From positions 62,001 through 126,000 of the forward strand of contig SUXE01000003.1 of the NCBI GenBank assembly GCA_015061115.1: DNA of 64,000 nucleotides, in the 5' to 3' direction. Origin of the DNA: Bacteroidales bacterium. Its GTDB lineage: Bacteria > Bacteroidota > Bacteroidia > Bacteroidales > Paludibacteraceae. The translations under genes and the position numbers were made by a program. The notes below the pieces were generated by a model, which worked only from the letters and a program-made list of their open reading frames with translations, made no database searches and was not told the DNA's origin. The stretch's first letter is position 1, and each line of letters opens with the position of its first letter. Below, piece after piece: positions 36,601 to 43,858 of this stretch.

Positions 36601-37044
36601 GAAGAGCCAGTTAAAGAAGAACCAGCTCCTGAAGTGGCTCCTGTAGTATCTGCCACTCCACGTGAAGAGACTGAAGAGGAGAAAAAGAAGAGAGAGCAGC
36701 AGGAATTGATCGAACGAATCACTGGACGTAAATCAAAACCTCAGCAACAGGAAGAGGTGGCGGCTCCAGCGTCTACAAATGATACGGAAGAGCCAAAAGA
36801 GTCCAAGCGATCAAGGAGAAAGAAAGAAGAAGTGACTTCTGAAGAGACTCCTGCATCAATGAGCGAGGACGAAGCTGAACCAAAAGAGAGCAAACGTTCC
36901 AGAAGAAAAAAACAGGAGGAGGAAGTAGCTCCTGAAGAGGTGTCGGAAGCTCCAGAAACTCCACATGAGGAGACCGAAGAGGAGAGAAAGAAGAGAGAAC
37001 AGCAGGAGTTGATCGATAGAATCACTGGCCGTTCAAGAAAATAA
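33700..37044 (+). CDS. Very large Lys/Glu/Arg-rich exported protein with repeated ITGR motifs
   Basis: Family not recognised. I start at TTG 33700 because it gives a proper signal peptide ([M]KKIILILFVLFSMGCLPQLVNAQ), has AGAAGG about ten bases upstream and lies after the likely promoter; the longer frame begins at 33634. The protein has about 1114 residues. Residues 40-420 are almost entirely E, K, R, A and Q and would form a long single helix or coiled coil. Residues about 580-760 form a Tyr/Arg-rich globular segment (FIYDYDFFMYYWHQRYFYKK). The tail carries four [QE]-[AE]-LI-[DE]-RITGR motifs spaced by acidic stretches and KRSRRKKEE clusters. It may be a cell-envelope structural or scaffold protein. 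Confidence 0.75.
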   Translation: MKKIILILFVLFSMGCLPQLVNAQDNDVQTVENEDETDNEEESSHHKEKKLSRKERKRKEAKERKLREEKEEAERKEEEQKRHLQEEARRKEQMKSIQRARELREAEEKRKEAEEAERKAAEEGPVYASEAERIRAEREIRLQQVREEQKRRAEAVAERQRLARERDAERAARQKQLAEEKIARQKAERERLRQKELEKKQRQRENWQAKKRQEAEAKAAAKQKALEAKQKEQEQEAVHRQAVMAAKQKAAEQRAEQMRRTQEIKKAQREREAKERAKRQQKRLEKAQKKREMKAKELERRAQARERERERREEEMRARAAKREAEAARREELAEKRLLHAEQVAKRREAEELRKIQENEKLKEEEKQALIEKQQQEAIARARKEAERIMKGKNKVRKAQKRAEERERKRLEKLEEEEEENADLFELAELVAAGDSAAIEYANKNRRGRKLPVVILKDEMLNGELEPEPTIEEPIDEKELQTRRTIEAIIKKKREAAAAAIAARDSTQQNDSTFAVEESVPDSLNLDSLAEDIDVEMLKEYAALDSSLLAQQLAELEEEMRNMEELKEAEKAQKEGKSEEIVAKIKIPKCRYLNEVHYDRGKFKFIYDYDFFMYYWHQRYFYKKRFYNRVDSGRVIAKKIMDLVGNTQYRRVLLNDVVDSVMVLLPEYSAIDTLVDSVMTELNLEYLATGEIKIYYKKRRQKKIRAKYLPSAPDNKPLGHIKFYTRNRRKVIEELDASPWDSILLAKEDTVDEDMVKMTDSLEKLRTAAEASSVVLDSLQKQADRQALIDRITGRKKKKTDNVAPSDSLGVISEEEQPGTKSKRHFFRKKDDAEETPLDGDGSEVKEKKRSRKNKKEETPVNEALSEEELQRRQEEAERQALIDRITGRTSKAKQEEKASTEPPAATSEEQSEPQVEQEQVEQTEPKEHKRSRRKKEETSSEEQPVSVSEDAEQNEPQESRRSRKKKEEPVKEEPAPEVAPVVSATPREETEEEKKKREQQELIERITGRKSKPQQQEEVAAPASTNDTEEPKESKRSRRKKEEVTSEETPASMSEDEAEPKESKRSRRKKQEEEVAPEEVSEAPETPHEETEEERKKREQQELIDRITGRSRK

Positions 37045-37051
37045 TTAGACT

Positions 37052-37076
37052 GTAGGGGCAGGTTTTATGCCTGCCC
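37052..37076. repeat. GTAGGGGCAGG palindromic repeat
   Basis: GTAGGGGCAGG-TTTTAT-GCCTGCCC is a further copy of the third repeat type seen at 15598-15622 (GTAGGGGCAGGTTT...AAACCTGCCC). It sits in the 74-base gap between the charged-protein gene and the next frame. Confidence 0.75.
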
Positions 37077-37118
37077 TGTCACAGCCTCCATAAACAAGGA
37101 TTTTTAAAGTACAAAAAT

Positions 37119-37871
37119 ATGATAAATGAGACTATGGCAGGATTTGAAAATATCCTAGCCGCAATTGAGAAGGGAAGGGTCGTGTTCCAGTTCCCAAGTT
37201 TAGTTGATTCTCGCTATACGGTAGCGACAGTGTCCGAAAAGGATTACGTGGAGAGGAAAGAGTTGATTTTCCTTGTGAGGTTGTTGTTTGTCAGGATGCT
37301 CAAGGTCAGACGTCTGATGCAGCGTGGTGAAGTGCCGACAGAAATATTTGACATGGAGTTCCTCGATAAAATCCTGAAAAATTTCAAGCCCTATGATGTG
37401 CAGGATTGCTCTTATTATAATGCGATCCTACAGAATCTGTTTTTTGCGGTTTTGGCAAACCCTAAGGATTCGCTTCATCCCCGTATGTTTGCAAAGGAGA
37501 TAGGCAGACGTGGGGCAAAGACAAGTTTTCGTTATCCATTAATGTTTTCTGTGCCGGAGGAGAAAGTCGTAGCCTTGTTTGATGCGATAGACGTGGAGAT
37601 AGACCCGATTTTTGAGTGTCTGGATACAGAGATCAGCCAGACAGGAAAGAAGTGCCACAGAGACGGATTCAGCCGTGAACCGCGTGCGAGCCAGCGTGCG
37701 AGAATCAGCAATTCACTATTTTTTTATGAAGGGGAAGACGGAAAAGGATTGATACCGTTGTTGAAAGATCTTGTGTTGACGGATGATGCGTATGCTGAAC
37801 TGATCGAACGAGTGTTGAAGATCGGTGAAGGACACGATTCGTGGTATTATGAACAAGGATTGAAAGAATAA
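37119..37871 (+). CDS. Stand-alone fragment resembling the core of type IIG restriction-modification enzymes
   Basis: A 250-residue protein that, block by block, resembles the segment lying before the methyltransferase domain in Eco57I/PglX-like type IIG enzymes. The blocks are LIFLVRLLFVRMLK (helix), VPTEIFDMEFLDKILKNF, YYNAILQNLFFAVLANP, FRYPLMF, IFECLDTE, DGFSREP and LFFYEGEDGKGLI. In those enzymes this stretch precedes the S-adenosylmethionine motif and NPPY; neither is present here, nor is a PD-(D/E)xK nuclease motif. It is either a decayed remnant that kept a frame or a domesticated stand-alone domain. A DUF2442 gene starts four bases after its stop. The assignment is from memory of the family; confidence is moderate. 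Confidence 0.65.
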   Translation: MINETMAGFENILAAIEKGRVVFQFPSLVDSRYTVATVSEKDYVERKELIFLVRLLFVRMLKVRRLMQRGEVPTEIFDMEFLDKILKNFKPYDVQDCSYYNAILQNLFFAVLANPKDSLHPRMFAKEIGRRGAKTSFRYPLMFSVPEEKVVALFDAIDVEIDPIFECLDTEISQTGKKCHRDGFSREPRASQRARISNSLFFYEGEDGKGLIPLLKDLVLTDDAYAELIERVLKIGEGHDSWYYEQGLKE

Positions 37872-37875
37872 TATT

Positions 37876-38124
37876 ATGATTCCAAGAATTAAGAACTATA
37901 GATCTCTTGACAATTATATGCTCTATGTAGAGTTTGATGATGGATATAAAGTCATGTATGACGTTATGGATGACATTAGGACGTTACCTTCATTTCTCCC
38001 TCTGTTGGATATTTGTGGCTTATTTAAGCAAGTCCAGTTAGATTCTAGTCGCACATGTCTTTTTTGGAATGAAGAAATTGACCTCGCTAGCGACTGTATC
38101 TATGAATATGGTGTTGTAGCATAG
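37876..38124 (+). CDS. DUF2442 domain protein
   Basis: An 82-residue cytoplasmic protein with the DUF2442 pattern: YRSLDNYMLYVEFDDGYKVMYDV, then LLDICGLFKQVQLD, then CLFWNEEIDLASDCIYEYG, where the [FW]-x-[NE]-x-IDL-x2-D-x-[IL]YE tail is diagnostic. DUF2442 proteins often sit beside small DUF4160 partners or in accessory gene pairs, and their biochemistry is unknown. Here it directly follows (four bases) the type IIG-like fragment, so the two form a small accessory operon. Confidence 0.82.
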   Translation: MIPRIKNYRSLDNYMLYVEFDDGYKVMYDVMDDIRTLPSFLPLLDICGLFKQVQLDSSRTCLFWNEEIDLASDCIYEYGVVA

Positions 38125-38163
38125 AGACAGGTCTGGAATAATACGAAGAAACTTATATCAAAA

Positions 38164-38196
38164 AAATAGACGTTGCATCATTTGCAACGTCTATTT
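38164..38196. terminator. Bidirectional terminator between DUF2442 and ackA
   Basis: AAATAGACGTTGCA (38164-38177) and TGCAACGTCTATTT (38183-38196) form a perfect 14-base-pair stem, usable by convergent genes on both strands. Confidence 0.88.
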
Positions 38197-38207
38197 CTTA
38201 TAGGTGA

Positions 38208-38231
38208 AGACGCGATGATATTGCGTCTCTA
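38208..38231. repeat. GTAGAGACGC palindromic repeat, minus orientation
   Basis: On the minus strand it reads GTAGAGACGCAATATCATCG followed by CGTCT, the same head as the copy at 15485-15509 (GTAGAGACGCACGGTCGTGC followed by GTCTC). Confidence 0.7.
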
Positions 38232-38236
38232 CAATG

Positions 38237-39433
38237 TTACTTTACAAGATCAAGAGTATCTTTTGCGATCATATACTCCTCGTCAGTAGGAACCACAAGA
38301 ACCTTTACCTTAGACGATGGAGTTGAGATGATCTTCTCTACTCCTGACGCAGCGTTGTTAGCGGCTTCGTCGATCTCAATTCCTAGGTAACCGAAATCTT
38401 CGCAACAAAGCTGACGGATTGTTCTCTGGTTTTCACCGATTCCTCCTGTGAAGACCAAAATATCAAGACCGCCAAGAACAGCTGTATATGAGCCGATGAA
38501 CTTGCGTACACGGTAAACGAACATATCTCTTGCAAGAGTAGCACGCTCGTTGCCGTCTTTGATGCCAGCCTCCACGTCGCGCATATCCTGAGAAATACCA
38601 GATACTCCCTTCAATCCACTCTCCTTATTAAGGATATTGTTGATTGCTTTGATGTCAAGCTTTTCACGGTCCATCAAGTATGTGATAGCACCTGTGTCGA
38701 TATCACCGCAACGAGTACCCATTACAAGACCTTCAAGTGGAGTAAGACCCATTGAAGTGTCGACGCTCTTACCATCCTTGATTGCAGAGATTGAACCACC
38801 GTTACCGATGTGGCAAGTGATCATCTTTGTGCCTTCTGGCTTCATTCCAAGGATCTCCAAAGTGCGGGCAGATACGTATCTGTGGCTTGTTCCGTGGAAA
38901 CCATATCTACGAACGCCATCCTTTTTGTAATATTCATAAGGAAGAGCGTACATGTATGCCTTAGATGGCATAGTCTGGTGGAATGCTGTATCGAACACTG
39001 CTACCTGAGGCACATTTGGCAACTCAAGAGTGATTGCCTCGATACCTTTTAGGTTGGCAGGGTTGTGAAGAGGCGCAAGAGGAGCACACTCCTTGATATT
39101 ATCGATAACCTCCTTAGTAATTAGTACAGATTTGTTGAATTTCTCACCTCCGTGTACAACACGATGACCTACAGCCTCGATTTCAGACAGACTCTTGATT
39201 GCACCGTCTTCCTTTGATTGAAGAACCTTAAGGATCAATTCGATTCCTGCTGTGTGTTCTGGAATTTCGCAGTCAATTTGCTTTTTCTCACCTGATGGAG
39301 TCTTGTACTTCAAGAATGAATCTTTCAAGCCGATTTTTTCAACTCCTCCCGACGCCAATGTGTCGTTCTTTGGCATGTCTATCAATTTGTATTTGATAGA
39401 AGAGCTGCCGCAGTTTAGTACTAATATTTTCAT
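38237..39433 (-). CDS. ackA: Acetate kinase
   Basis: Converts acetyl phosphate and ADP to acetate and ATP, the energy-yielding step of acetate fermentation. The 398-residue protein begins MKILVLNCGSSSIKYKL, the signature phosphate-binding N-terminus of the family. It contains HRVVHGGEKF, FDTAFHQTMP, YGFHGTSHRYV (catalytic His) and HIGNGGS, all conserved. Length is standard. It lies 61 bases after pta on the same strand, with a short hairpin between them, so pta-ackA is an operon. Confidence 0.97.
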   Translation of the reverse strand: MKILVLNCGSSSIKYKLIDMPKNDTLASGGVEKIGLKDSFLKYKTPSGEKKQIDCEIPEHTAGIELILKVLQSKEDGAIKSLSEIEAVGHRVVHGGEKFNKSVLITKEVIDNIKECAPLAPLHNPANLKGIEAITLELPNVPQVAVFDTAFHQTMPSKAYMYALPYEYYKKDGVRRYGFHGTSHRYVSARTLEILGMKPEGTKMITCHIGNGGSISAIKDGKSVDTSMGLTPLEGLVMGTRCGDIDTGAITYLMDREKLDIKAINNILNKESGLKGVSGISQDMRDVEAGIKDGNERATLARDMFVYRVRKFIGSYTAVLGGLDILVFTGGIGENQRTIRQLCCEDFGYLGIEIDEAANNAASGVEKIISTPSSKVKVLVVPTDEEYMIAKDTLDLVK

Positions 39434-39455
39434 GAAATTTTTTAGTTATATATGA

Positions 39456-39487
39456 AATGTTGCAGACGTTGGTACGCCTGCAACATT
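39456..39487 (-). other. Intercistronic hairpin between pta and ackA
   Basis: AATGTTGCAG (39456-39465) pairs with CTGCAACATT (39478-39487) across a 12-base loop. No T run follows, so an RNA-stability or translation-ratio element is more likely than a terminator. Confidence 0.5.
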
Positions 39488-39494
39488 AGATTAT

Positions 39495-40505
39495 TTATTG
39501 TTTCGCAGCAATTGCTTGGTTTGCTGTAATTGCAATCATCTTTACAACGTCCTCTACTGAGCATCCACGAGAAAGGTCGTTTACTGGAGCTGCAAGACCC
39601 TGAAGGATTGGTCCAAGAGCCTCTGCACCAGCAAGACGCTGAACAAGTTTGTAGCCGATGTTTCCAGCTTCAAGAGAAGGGAATACCAATACGTTTGCCT
39701 GGCCTGCAACCTCGCTGCCTGGAGCTTTGCTCTTAGCGACGCTAGGTACAAGAGCTGCGTCTGCCTGAAGCTCTGCGTCGATCTTCAAGTCTGGAGCATA
39801 CTGTTTTGCGAAATTACCAGCCTCGATAACCTTGTCTACAGTCTCATGCTTAGCTGAACCCTTTGTAGAGAAGCTCATGATAGCCACCTTAGGATCATCG
39901 AAACCGAAGATAGATTTAGCAGTACCTGCGCTGACAACAGCGATGCTTCCAAGCTCCTCAGCTGTTGGCACTGGTGTAGCTGCACAGTCGGCGAATAGCA
40001 ACATACCATCGTGTCCGTATGTCTTATCCTTGAAAATCATAAGGAAAGCACCGCTCACACATTTAGCGCCCTGACGAGTCTTGATGATCTGGAATGCAGG
40101 ACGAAGCACGTTACCAGTGTAGTTCTTAGCACCAGCCACCTCACCATCTGCGTCGCCAGCCTTGACAAGAAGACAAGCCAAATATAGAGGATCCTTTACA
40201 AGCTCAACTGCCTGCTCAGGCTGCAATCCCTTGCGTTGACGAAGCTGAAGCAACAGGTCGATATATTTCTGGCTGTTTGGATTATTTTCTGGGTCGATGA
40301 TAGTGGCCTTTGAGATGTTCTTAAGTCCGAACTCAGAAGCCAACTTGTTGATCTCATTAGGGTTGCCTAACAAGATGATGTTTGCGATACCCTCTGCCAA
40401 AATTTGGTCGGCAGCCTTCAAAGTACGCTCTTCTGTACCCTCAGGAAGAACGATGCGCTGCTTGTTCTGCTTAGCGCGAGCAATAATACTGTCTAAAATT
40501 GCCAT
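39495..40505 (-). CDS. pta: Phosphate acetyltransferase
   Basis: Converts acetyl-CoA and phosphate to acetyl phosphate, the substrate of AckA encoded next. The 336-residue protein is the short single-domain type. It begins MAILDSIIARAKQNKQRIVLPEGTEERTLKAADQ and has GEVAGAKNYTGNVLRPAFQ, SFSTKGSAKHE and AGQANVLVFPSLEAGNIGYKL, all typical of Pta. The malic enzyme in this window carries a related but probably regulatory domain. Confidence 0.96.
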   Translation of the reverse strand: MAILDSIIARAKQNKQRIVLPEGTEERTLKAADQILAEGIANIILLGNPNEINKLASEFGLKNISKATIIDPENNPNSQKYIDLLLQLRQRKGLQPEQAVELVKDPLYLACLLVKAGDADGEVAGAKNYTGNVLRPAFQIIKTRQGAKCVSGAFLMIFKDKTYGHDGMLLFADCAATPVPTAEELGSIAVVSAGTAKSIFGFDDPKVAIMSFSTKGSAKHETVDKVIEAGNFAKQYAPDLKIDAELQADAALVPSVAKSKAPGSEVAGQANVLVFPSLEAGNIGYKLVQRLAGAEALGPILQGLAAPVNDLSRGCSVEDVVKMIAITANQAIAAKQ

Positions 40506-40604
40506 ATCTGAAAAATCTTTAATTCTTTTGATGTTTTAATTAATCTTGTCACACGCTGGATAGAATGCACATACGTCTTAATTATTACAGGTATGTTATA
40601 GAAT

Positions 40605-40627
40605 GACACACGTCCGTGTGTCTCTAC
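40605..40627. repeat. GTAGAGACACACG palindromic repeat, minus orientation
   Basis: The plus strand reads GACACACG-TC-CGTGTGTC-TCTAC. In reverse it is GTAGAGACACACGGACGTGT followed by GTC, closely matching the 15485-15509 copy. It lies in the gap between purE and pta. Confidence 0.75.
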
Positions 40628-40637
40628 GTGTGTCTGA

Positions 40638-41144
40638 TTAATTTGTTTTGAATTTGAATTGCACTTTTGCCAACTCTTCGTTAGCCTTTACAATCTTACT
40701 CTTCAATCCGGCTTTGTGAGCTTTGACCTTCTCTGCTACGGCCTTGTCGCTCAATGCGATCATCTGAGCCGCAAGGATTCCTGCGTTCATCGCACCGTTG
40801 ATACCCACTGTCGCAACTGGAATGCCTGGAGGCATCTGTACGATAGAAAGAAGAGCGTCCATACCCTCAAGAGTAGACGCGATAGGAACACCGATCACTG
40901 GGACAGATGTCTGGGCAGCGATCACACCTGGCAATGCTGCTGCCATACCAGCTGCTGCGATAATAACCTTAATGCCACGTGATTCAGCGTTAGTCGCGAA
41001 ACTTTCTACTTCAGATGGTGTACGGTGTGCAGAAAGTGCGTTTATCTCGAACGGAATCTCAAACTCGTCGAGTATTTTTGCTGCTTTCTCCATTATAGGC
41101 AGGTCTGATGTGCTGCCCATTATGATACTTACTTGTGGATTCAT
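40638..41144 (-). CDS. purE: N5-carboxyaminoimidazole ribonucleotide mutase
   Basis: Catalyses the carboxylation rearrangement step of purine synthesis (N5-CAIR to CAIR). I use ATG 41144 (MNPQVSIIMGSTSDLPIM), since homologues begin a few residues before VSIIMGSTSD; an ATG four codons upstream at 41156 is possible. SIIMGSTSDLP is the nucleotide/phosphate-binding loop. SAHRTP carries the catalytic His, and AAAGMAAALPGV and GINGAMNAGILAAQM are the other conserved blocks. The length of about 168 residues is normal. A consensus-like promoter lies about 95 bases upstream. Confidence 0.95.
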   Translation of the reverse strand: MNPQVSIIMGSTSDLPIMEKAAKILDEFEIPFEINALSAHRTPSEVESFATNAESRGIKVIIAAAGMAAALPGVIAAQTSVPVIGVPIASTLEGMDALLSIVQMPPGIPVATVGINGAMNAGILAAQMIALSDKAVAEKVKAHKAGLKSKIVKANEELAKVQFKFKTN

Positions 41145-41186
41145 TATCCTTATCATTCAAAAAATGTCAAACACTTCGTTTATTTT

Positions 41187-41206
41187 AGACACATACTTGT
41201 GTGTCT
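41187..41206. repeat. AGACACA palindromic repeat
   Basis: AGACACA-TACTTG-TGTGTCT followed by ATACGTG; in reverse it reads GTATAGACACACAAG..., a diverged member of the GTAGAGAC family. It lies in the purE leader region, and the minus-strand RNA would fold it. Confidence 0.55.
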
Positions 41207-41237
41207 ATACGTGTCGTCATACAACACGCTCATTTTG

Positions 41238-41270
41238 CAAAGATACATCTTTTTTATATTAACTCCCAAC
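41238..41270 (-). promoter_or_regulatory. Promoter for purE
   Basis: Minus strand: GTTG (41270-41267), 21-base gap, TATCTTTG (41245-41238). The -7 element is a perfect match. Confidence 0.65.
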
Positions 41271-41370
41271 TGTTGTAATTAAAAATCCAACTTTGTGTTT
41301 TAAGTCTTCCTTTTCGCAAAAAAAATATAGATTTATTGAGAAAATAAAACTATTTTTGCACCAAATAGGC

Positions 41371-41378
41371 TAATTTTG
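41371..41378 (+). promoter_or_regulatory. -7 promoter element for glnS
   Basis: TAATTTTG matches TAnnTTTG about 22 bases before the glnS ATG. The expected -33 position has no TTTG; a TTTG at 41355-41358 is too close (12 bases). Partial support only. Confidence 0.4.
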
Positions 41379-41399
41379 AAGTAGAATAAATTTAATGAT

Positions 41400-43166
41400 A
41401 TGGCAGAAAACCAAGAGATAGAAAAAAACGAAGCCAAAGAGGTGCTTAATTTCATTGAGCAGAAGGTGGTGGAAGATTTGGCGAACGGCAAAAACGGTGG
41501 AAAAGTACAGACTCGTTTCCCGCCTGAACCAAACGGCTATCTCCATATAGGACATGCAAAAGCTATTTGCATGGATTTCGGTATCGCCAAGAAATACAAT
41601 GGCGTATGTAACCTCCGTTTCGACGATACAAATCCTGTGAAGGAAGACAACGAATATGTTGAGGCAATCAAGGAGGATATCAAATGGTTGGGATTCGAGT
41701 GGGGCAACGTCTTCTACGCATCCGACTATTTCCAGCAACTTTGGGATCTTGCTGTGACGTTGATCAAGGAGGGAAAGGCTTATGTTGATGAGCAGACACC
41801 TGAGGAGATTGCCGCACAGAAGGGAACCCCTACAGTAGCAGGAACAGAAAGTCCATACAGAAACCGACCAATTGAGGAAAACCTTCGCCTTTTCCAGGAT
41901 ATGACAGACGGAAAGATTGAGGATGGAAAAATGGTTCTTCGAGCTAAGATCGACATGGCTAGCTCAAACATGCATTTCCGTGATCCGATTATCTATCGTA
42001 TCATCACAACTCATCCGCATCATCGTACAGGTTGGAAGTGGAAGGTTTATCCTATGTATGATTTCGCCCATGGACAGAGCGACTATTTTGAAGGTGTGAC
42101 TCATTCGTTGTGTACACTCGAGTTTGTACCTCACCGTCCACTATATGATTTGTTTATTGATTGGTTGAAAGAGGGAAAGGATCTTGACGATAACCGTCCT
42201 CGTCAGTATGAGTTCAACAAACTTAATCTGAACTACACTTTGATGTCGAAGCGTAATCTTTTGACATTGGTAAAGGAGCATGTCGTTGAGGATTGGGACG
42301 ATCCTCGTATGCCAACAATATGTGGATTCAGAAGACGTGGCTATTCACCAGAGAGTATCCATAATTTTATCAATAAGATTGGCTACACAACTTATGACGC
42401 TCTTAATGAGTTTTCATTGCTTGAGAGCGCGGTACGTGACGATTTGAACAAACGTGCTACACGTGTGGCTGCAGTGCTTGATCCGATCAAGTTGGTCATC
42501 ACCAACTATCCAGAAGGAAAGGTTGAGGAACTTGATGCTATCAATAATCCGGAAGACGAGAATTCTGCCACACATAAGGTTGAATTCAGTCGTGAACTAT
42601 GGATTGAGCGTGACGATTTTATGGAGGATGCTCCTGCAAAATTCTTCCGTCTTGGCCCTGGCAAGGAGGTCCGTTTGAAGAATGCCTACATTATCAAATG
42701 TAGTGAGAATCCTGAGGAGTGCATTGTGAAGGATGCTGATGGAAATATCGTAGAGATTCATGCAGAGTTTATTCCTGAGACAAAGACAGGAGAGGCAAAC
42801 TGCAATATGAAGATCAAGGGAAAGACAATCCATTGGGTGAGCTGCGCACATGCGATCAAAGCAGAGGTCCGTCTGTACGACAGACTTTGGAAGGTTGAGA
42901 ATCCTCGTGACGAGTTGGCTCGTATCAAGGAAGAGAAACAGTGTGAGGCTATCGACGCAATGCGTGAGATTCTTAACCCTGATTCATTGAAGGTGTTGAC
43001 TAACTGTTATGTCGAGAAGTACTTGGCGGATAGCAAACCACTTGACTACTTGCAGTTCCAACGTATCGGCTATTTTACTGTGGATAAGACATCTACAGCA
43101 GATCATTTGGTGTTCAACCGCACCGTCGGCCTTAAAGACAGTTGGGCAAAGGAGATGAAAAAATAA
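41400..43166 (+). CDS. glnS: Glutaminyl-tRNA synthetase
   Basis: Charges tRNA-Gln with glutamine. The 588-residue protein has the class I signatures PEPNGYLHIGHAK (HIGH) and LMSKRNL (KMSKS-like), plus RFDDTNP-x-KE and PTICGFRRRGYSPE, all typical of GlnRS/GluRS and specifically the GlnRS branch. The C-terminal third is the anticodon-binding beta-barrel (KVEFSRELWIERDDF through KIKGKTIHWVSCAHAI). Length is slightly more than E. coli GlnS. The start ATG at 41400 follows a -7 promoter element closely. Confidence 0.96.
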   Translation: MAENQEIEKNEAKEVLNFIEQKVVEDLANGKNGGKVQTRFPPEPNGYLHIGHAKAICMDFGIAKKYNGVCNLRFDDTNPVKEDNEYVEAIKEDIKWLGFEWGNVFYASDYFQQLWDLAVTLIKEGKAYVDEQTPEEIAAQKGTPTVAGTESPYRNRPIEENLRLFQDMTDGKIEDGKMVLRAKIDMASSNMHFRDPIIYRIITTHPHHRTGWKWKVYPMYDFAHGQSDYFEGVTHSLCTLEFVPHRPLYDLFIDWLKEGKDLDDNRPRQYEFNKLNLNYTLMSKRNLLTLVKEHVVEDWDDPRMPTICGFRRRGYSPESIHNFINKIGYTTYDALNEFSLLESAVRDDLNKRATRVAAVLDPIKLVITNYPEGKVEELDAINNPEDENSATHKVEFSRELWIERDDFMEDAPAKFFRLGPGKEVRLKNAYIIKCSENPEECIVKDADGNIVEIHAEFIPETKTGEANCNMKIKGKTIHWVSCAHAIKAEVRLYDRLWKVENPRDELARIKEEKQCEAIDAMREILNPDSLKVLTNCYVEKYLADSKPLDYLQFQRIGYFTVDKTSTADHLVFNRTVGLKDSWAKEMKK

Positions 43167-43188
43167 AAACAACAATAACAACAATAAC

Positions 43189-43767
43189 ATGAAAAAAAAT
43201 TTTTTCTATGCGTTAGGAATGGCAGCTATGCTATGTGGCTGTTCTTCTGGTTCAGTTGAAGAAGATGGAAATCACATGACTGCAACTGGATTAGTTGGTG
43301 GATTAGGAAATGTGGTAATGTCAGCATCTTATTATGACTTTAAAGAGGAAGATCCTGGTTGTGAATTTTCTGGATTCTCTCAATTAGAGAATTTCGGAAG
43401 ATGGACAAGTGAGGACTCTTGTACAATTTGGTTTGACAATATCGTTCCTAATTCTGAATTGACAGTAAAAATAGGAGTCGTAATGACATGTCCTTCTGGT
43501 GAGGCTACTAAGTATGACGCTTATGCCAATGGCAGTTATATTTGTTCCGGAGAAACTTATCCAGGATCTGTTTATGTCAATATTCCTGCAGATAAAGTAG
43601 GTGACAATGAAAATCTTTCTATAGGATTGAAAATAAAGAATCCTAAAAGACCTATTGACATAAACCCTAGCATATACGATTCACGTCTGTTGGGTCTGGC
43701 AGTGGCTAATATAACTCTTTACGGTTATTCTTTGGAAGAAGAGGAAGAGGAAATTGAAGCTGAATGA
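43189..43767 (+). CDS. Small lipoprotein, first of a paralogous pair
   Basis: A 192-residue lipoprotein (MKKNFFYALGMAAMLCGC, lipobox LCGC). The mature part has FKEEDPGCEFSGFSQLENFG, RWTSEDSCTIWF, VYVNIPADKVG and SRLLGLAVANITLYGYSLEE. The order G-[FW]S-x3-E-x-[FW]GRW[ST], then a strand with NG, then a late [DS]-x-R-x-LG[LF]A-x3-[IV]-x-[LV] resembles the beta-sandwich (DUF7024-like) found at the C-terminus of some membrane glycosyltransferases, here alone on a lipid anchor. That resemblance is inference. It starts 22 bases after glnS and is followed by its paralogue. Confidence 0.72.
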   Translation: MKKNFFYALGMAAMLCGCSSGSVEEDGNHMTATGLVGGLGNVVMSASYYDFKEEDPGCEFSGFSQLENFGRWTSEDSCTIWFDNIVPNSELTVKIGVVMTCPSGEATKYDAYANGSYICSGETYPGSVYVNIPADKVGDNENLSIGLKIKNPKRPIDINPSIYDSRLLGLAVANITLYGYSLEEEEEEIEAE

Positions 43768-43858
43768 TGCCTTTGAAACTTTTATAGACAGTTTTGAAGA
43801 GCTCTCAATTAAATATTTTATAAATGGGGAAATTAATGTCCTTTGAAAAACTATAACA

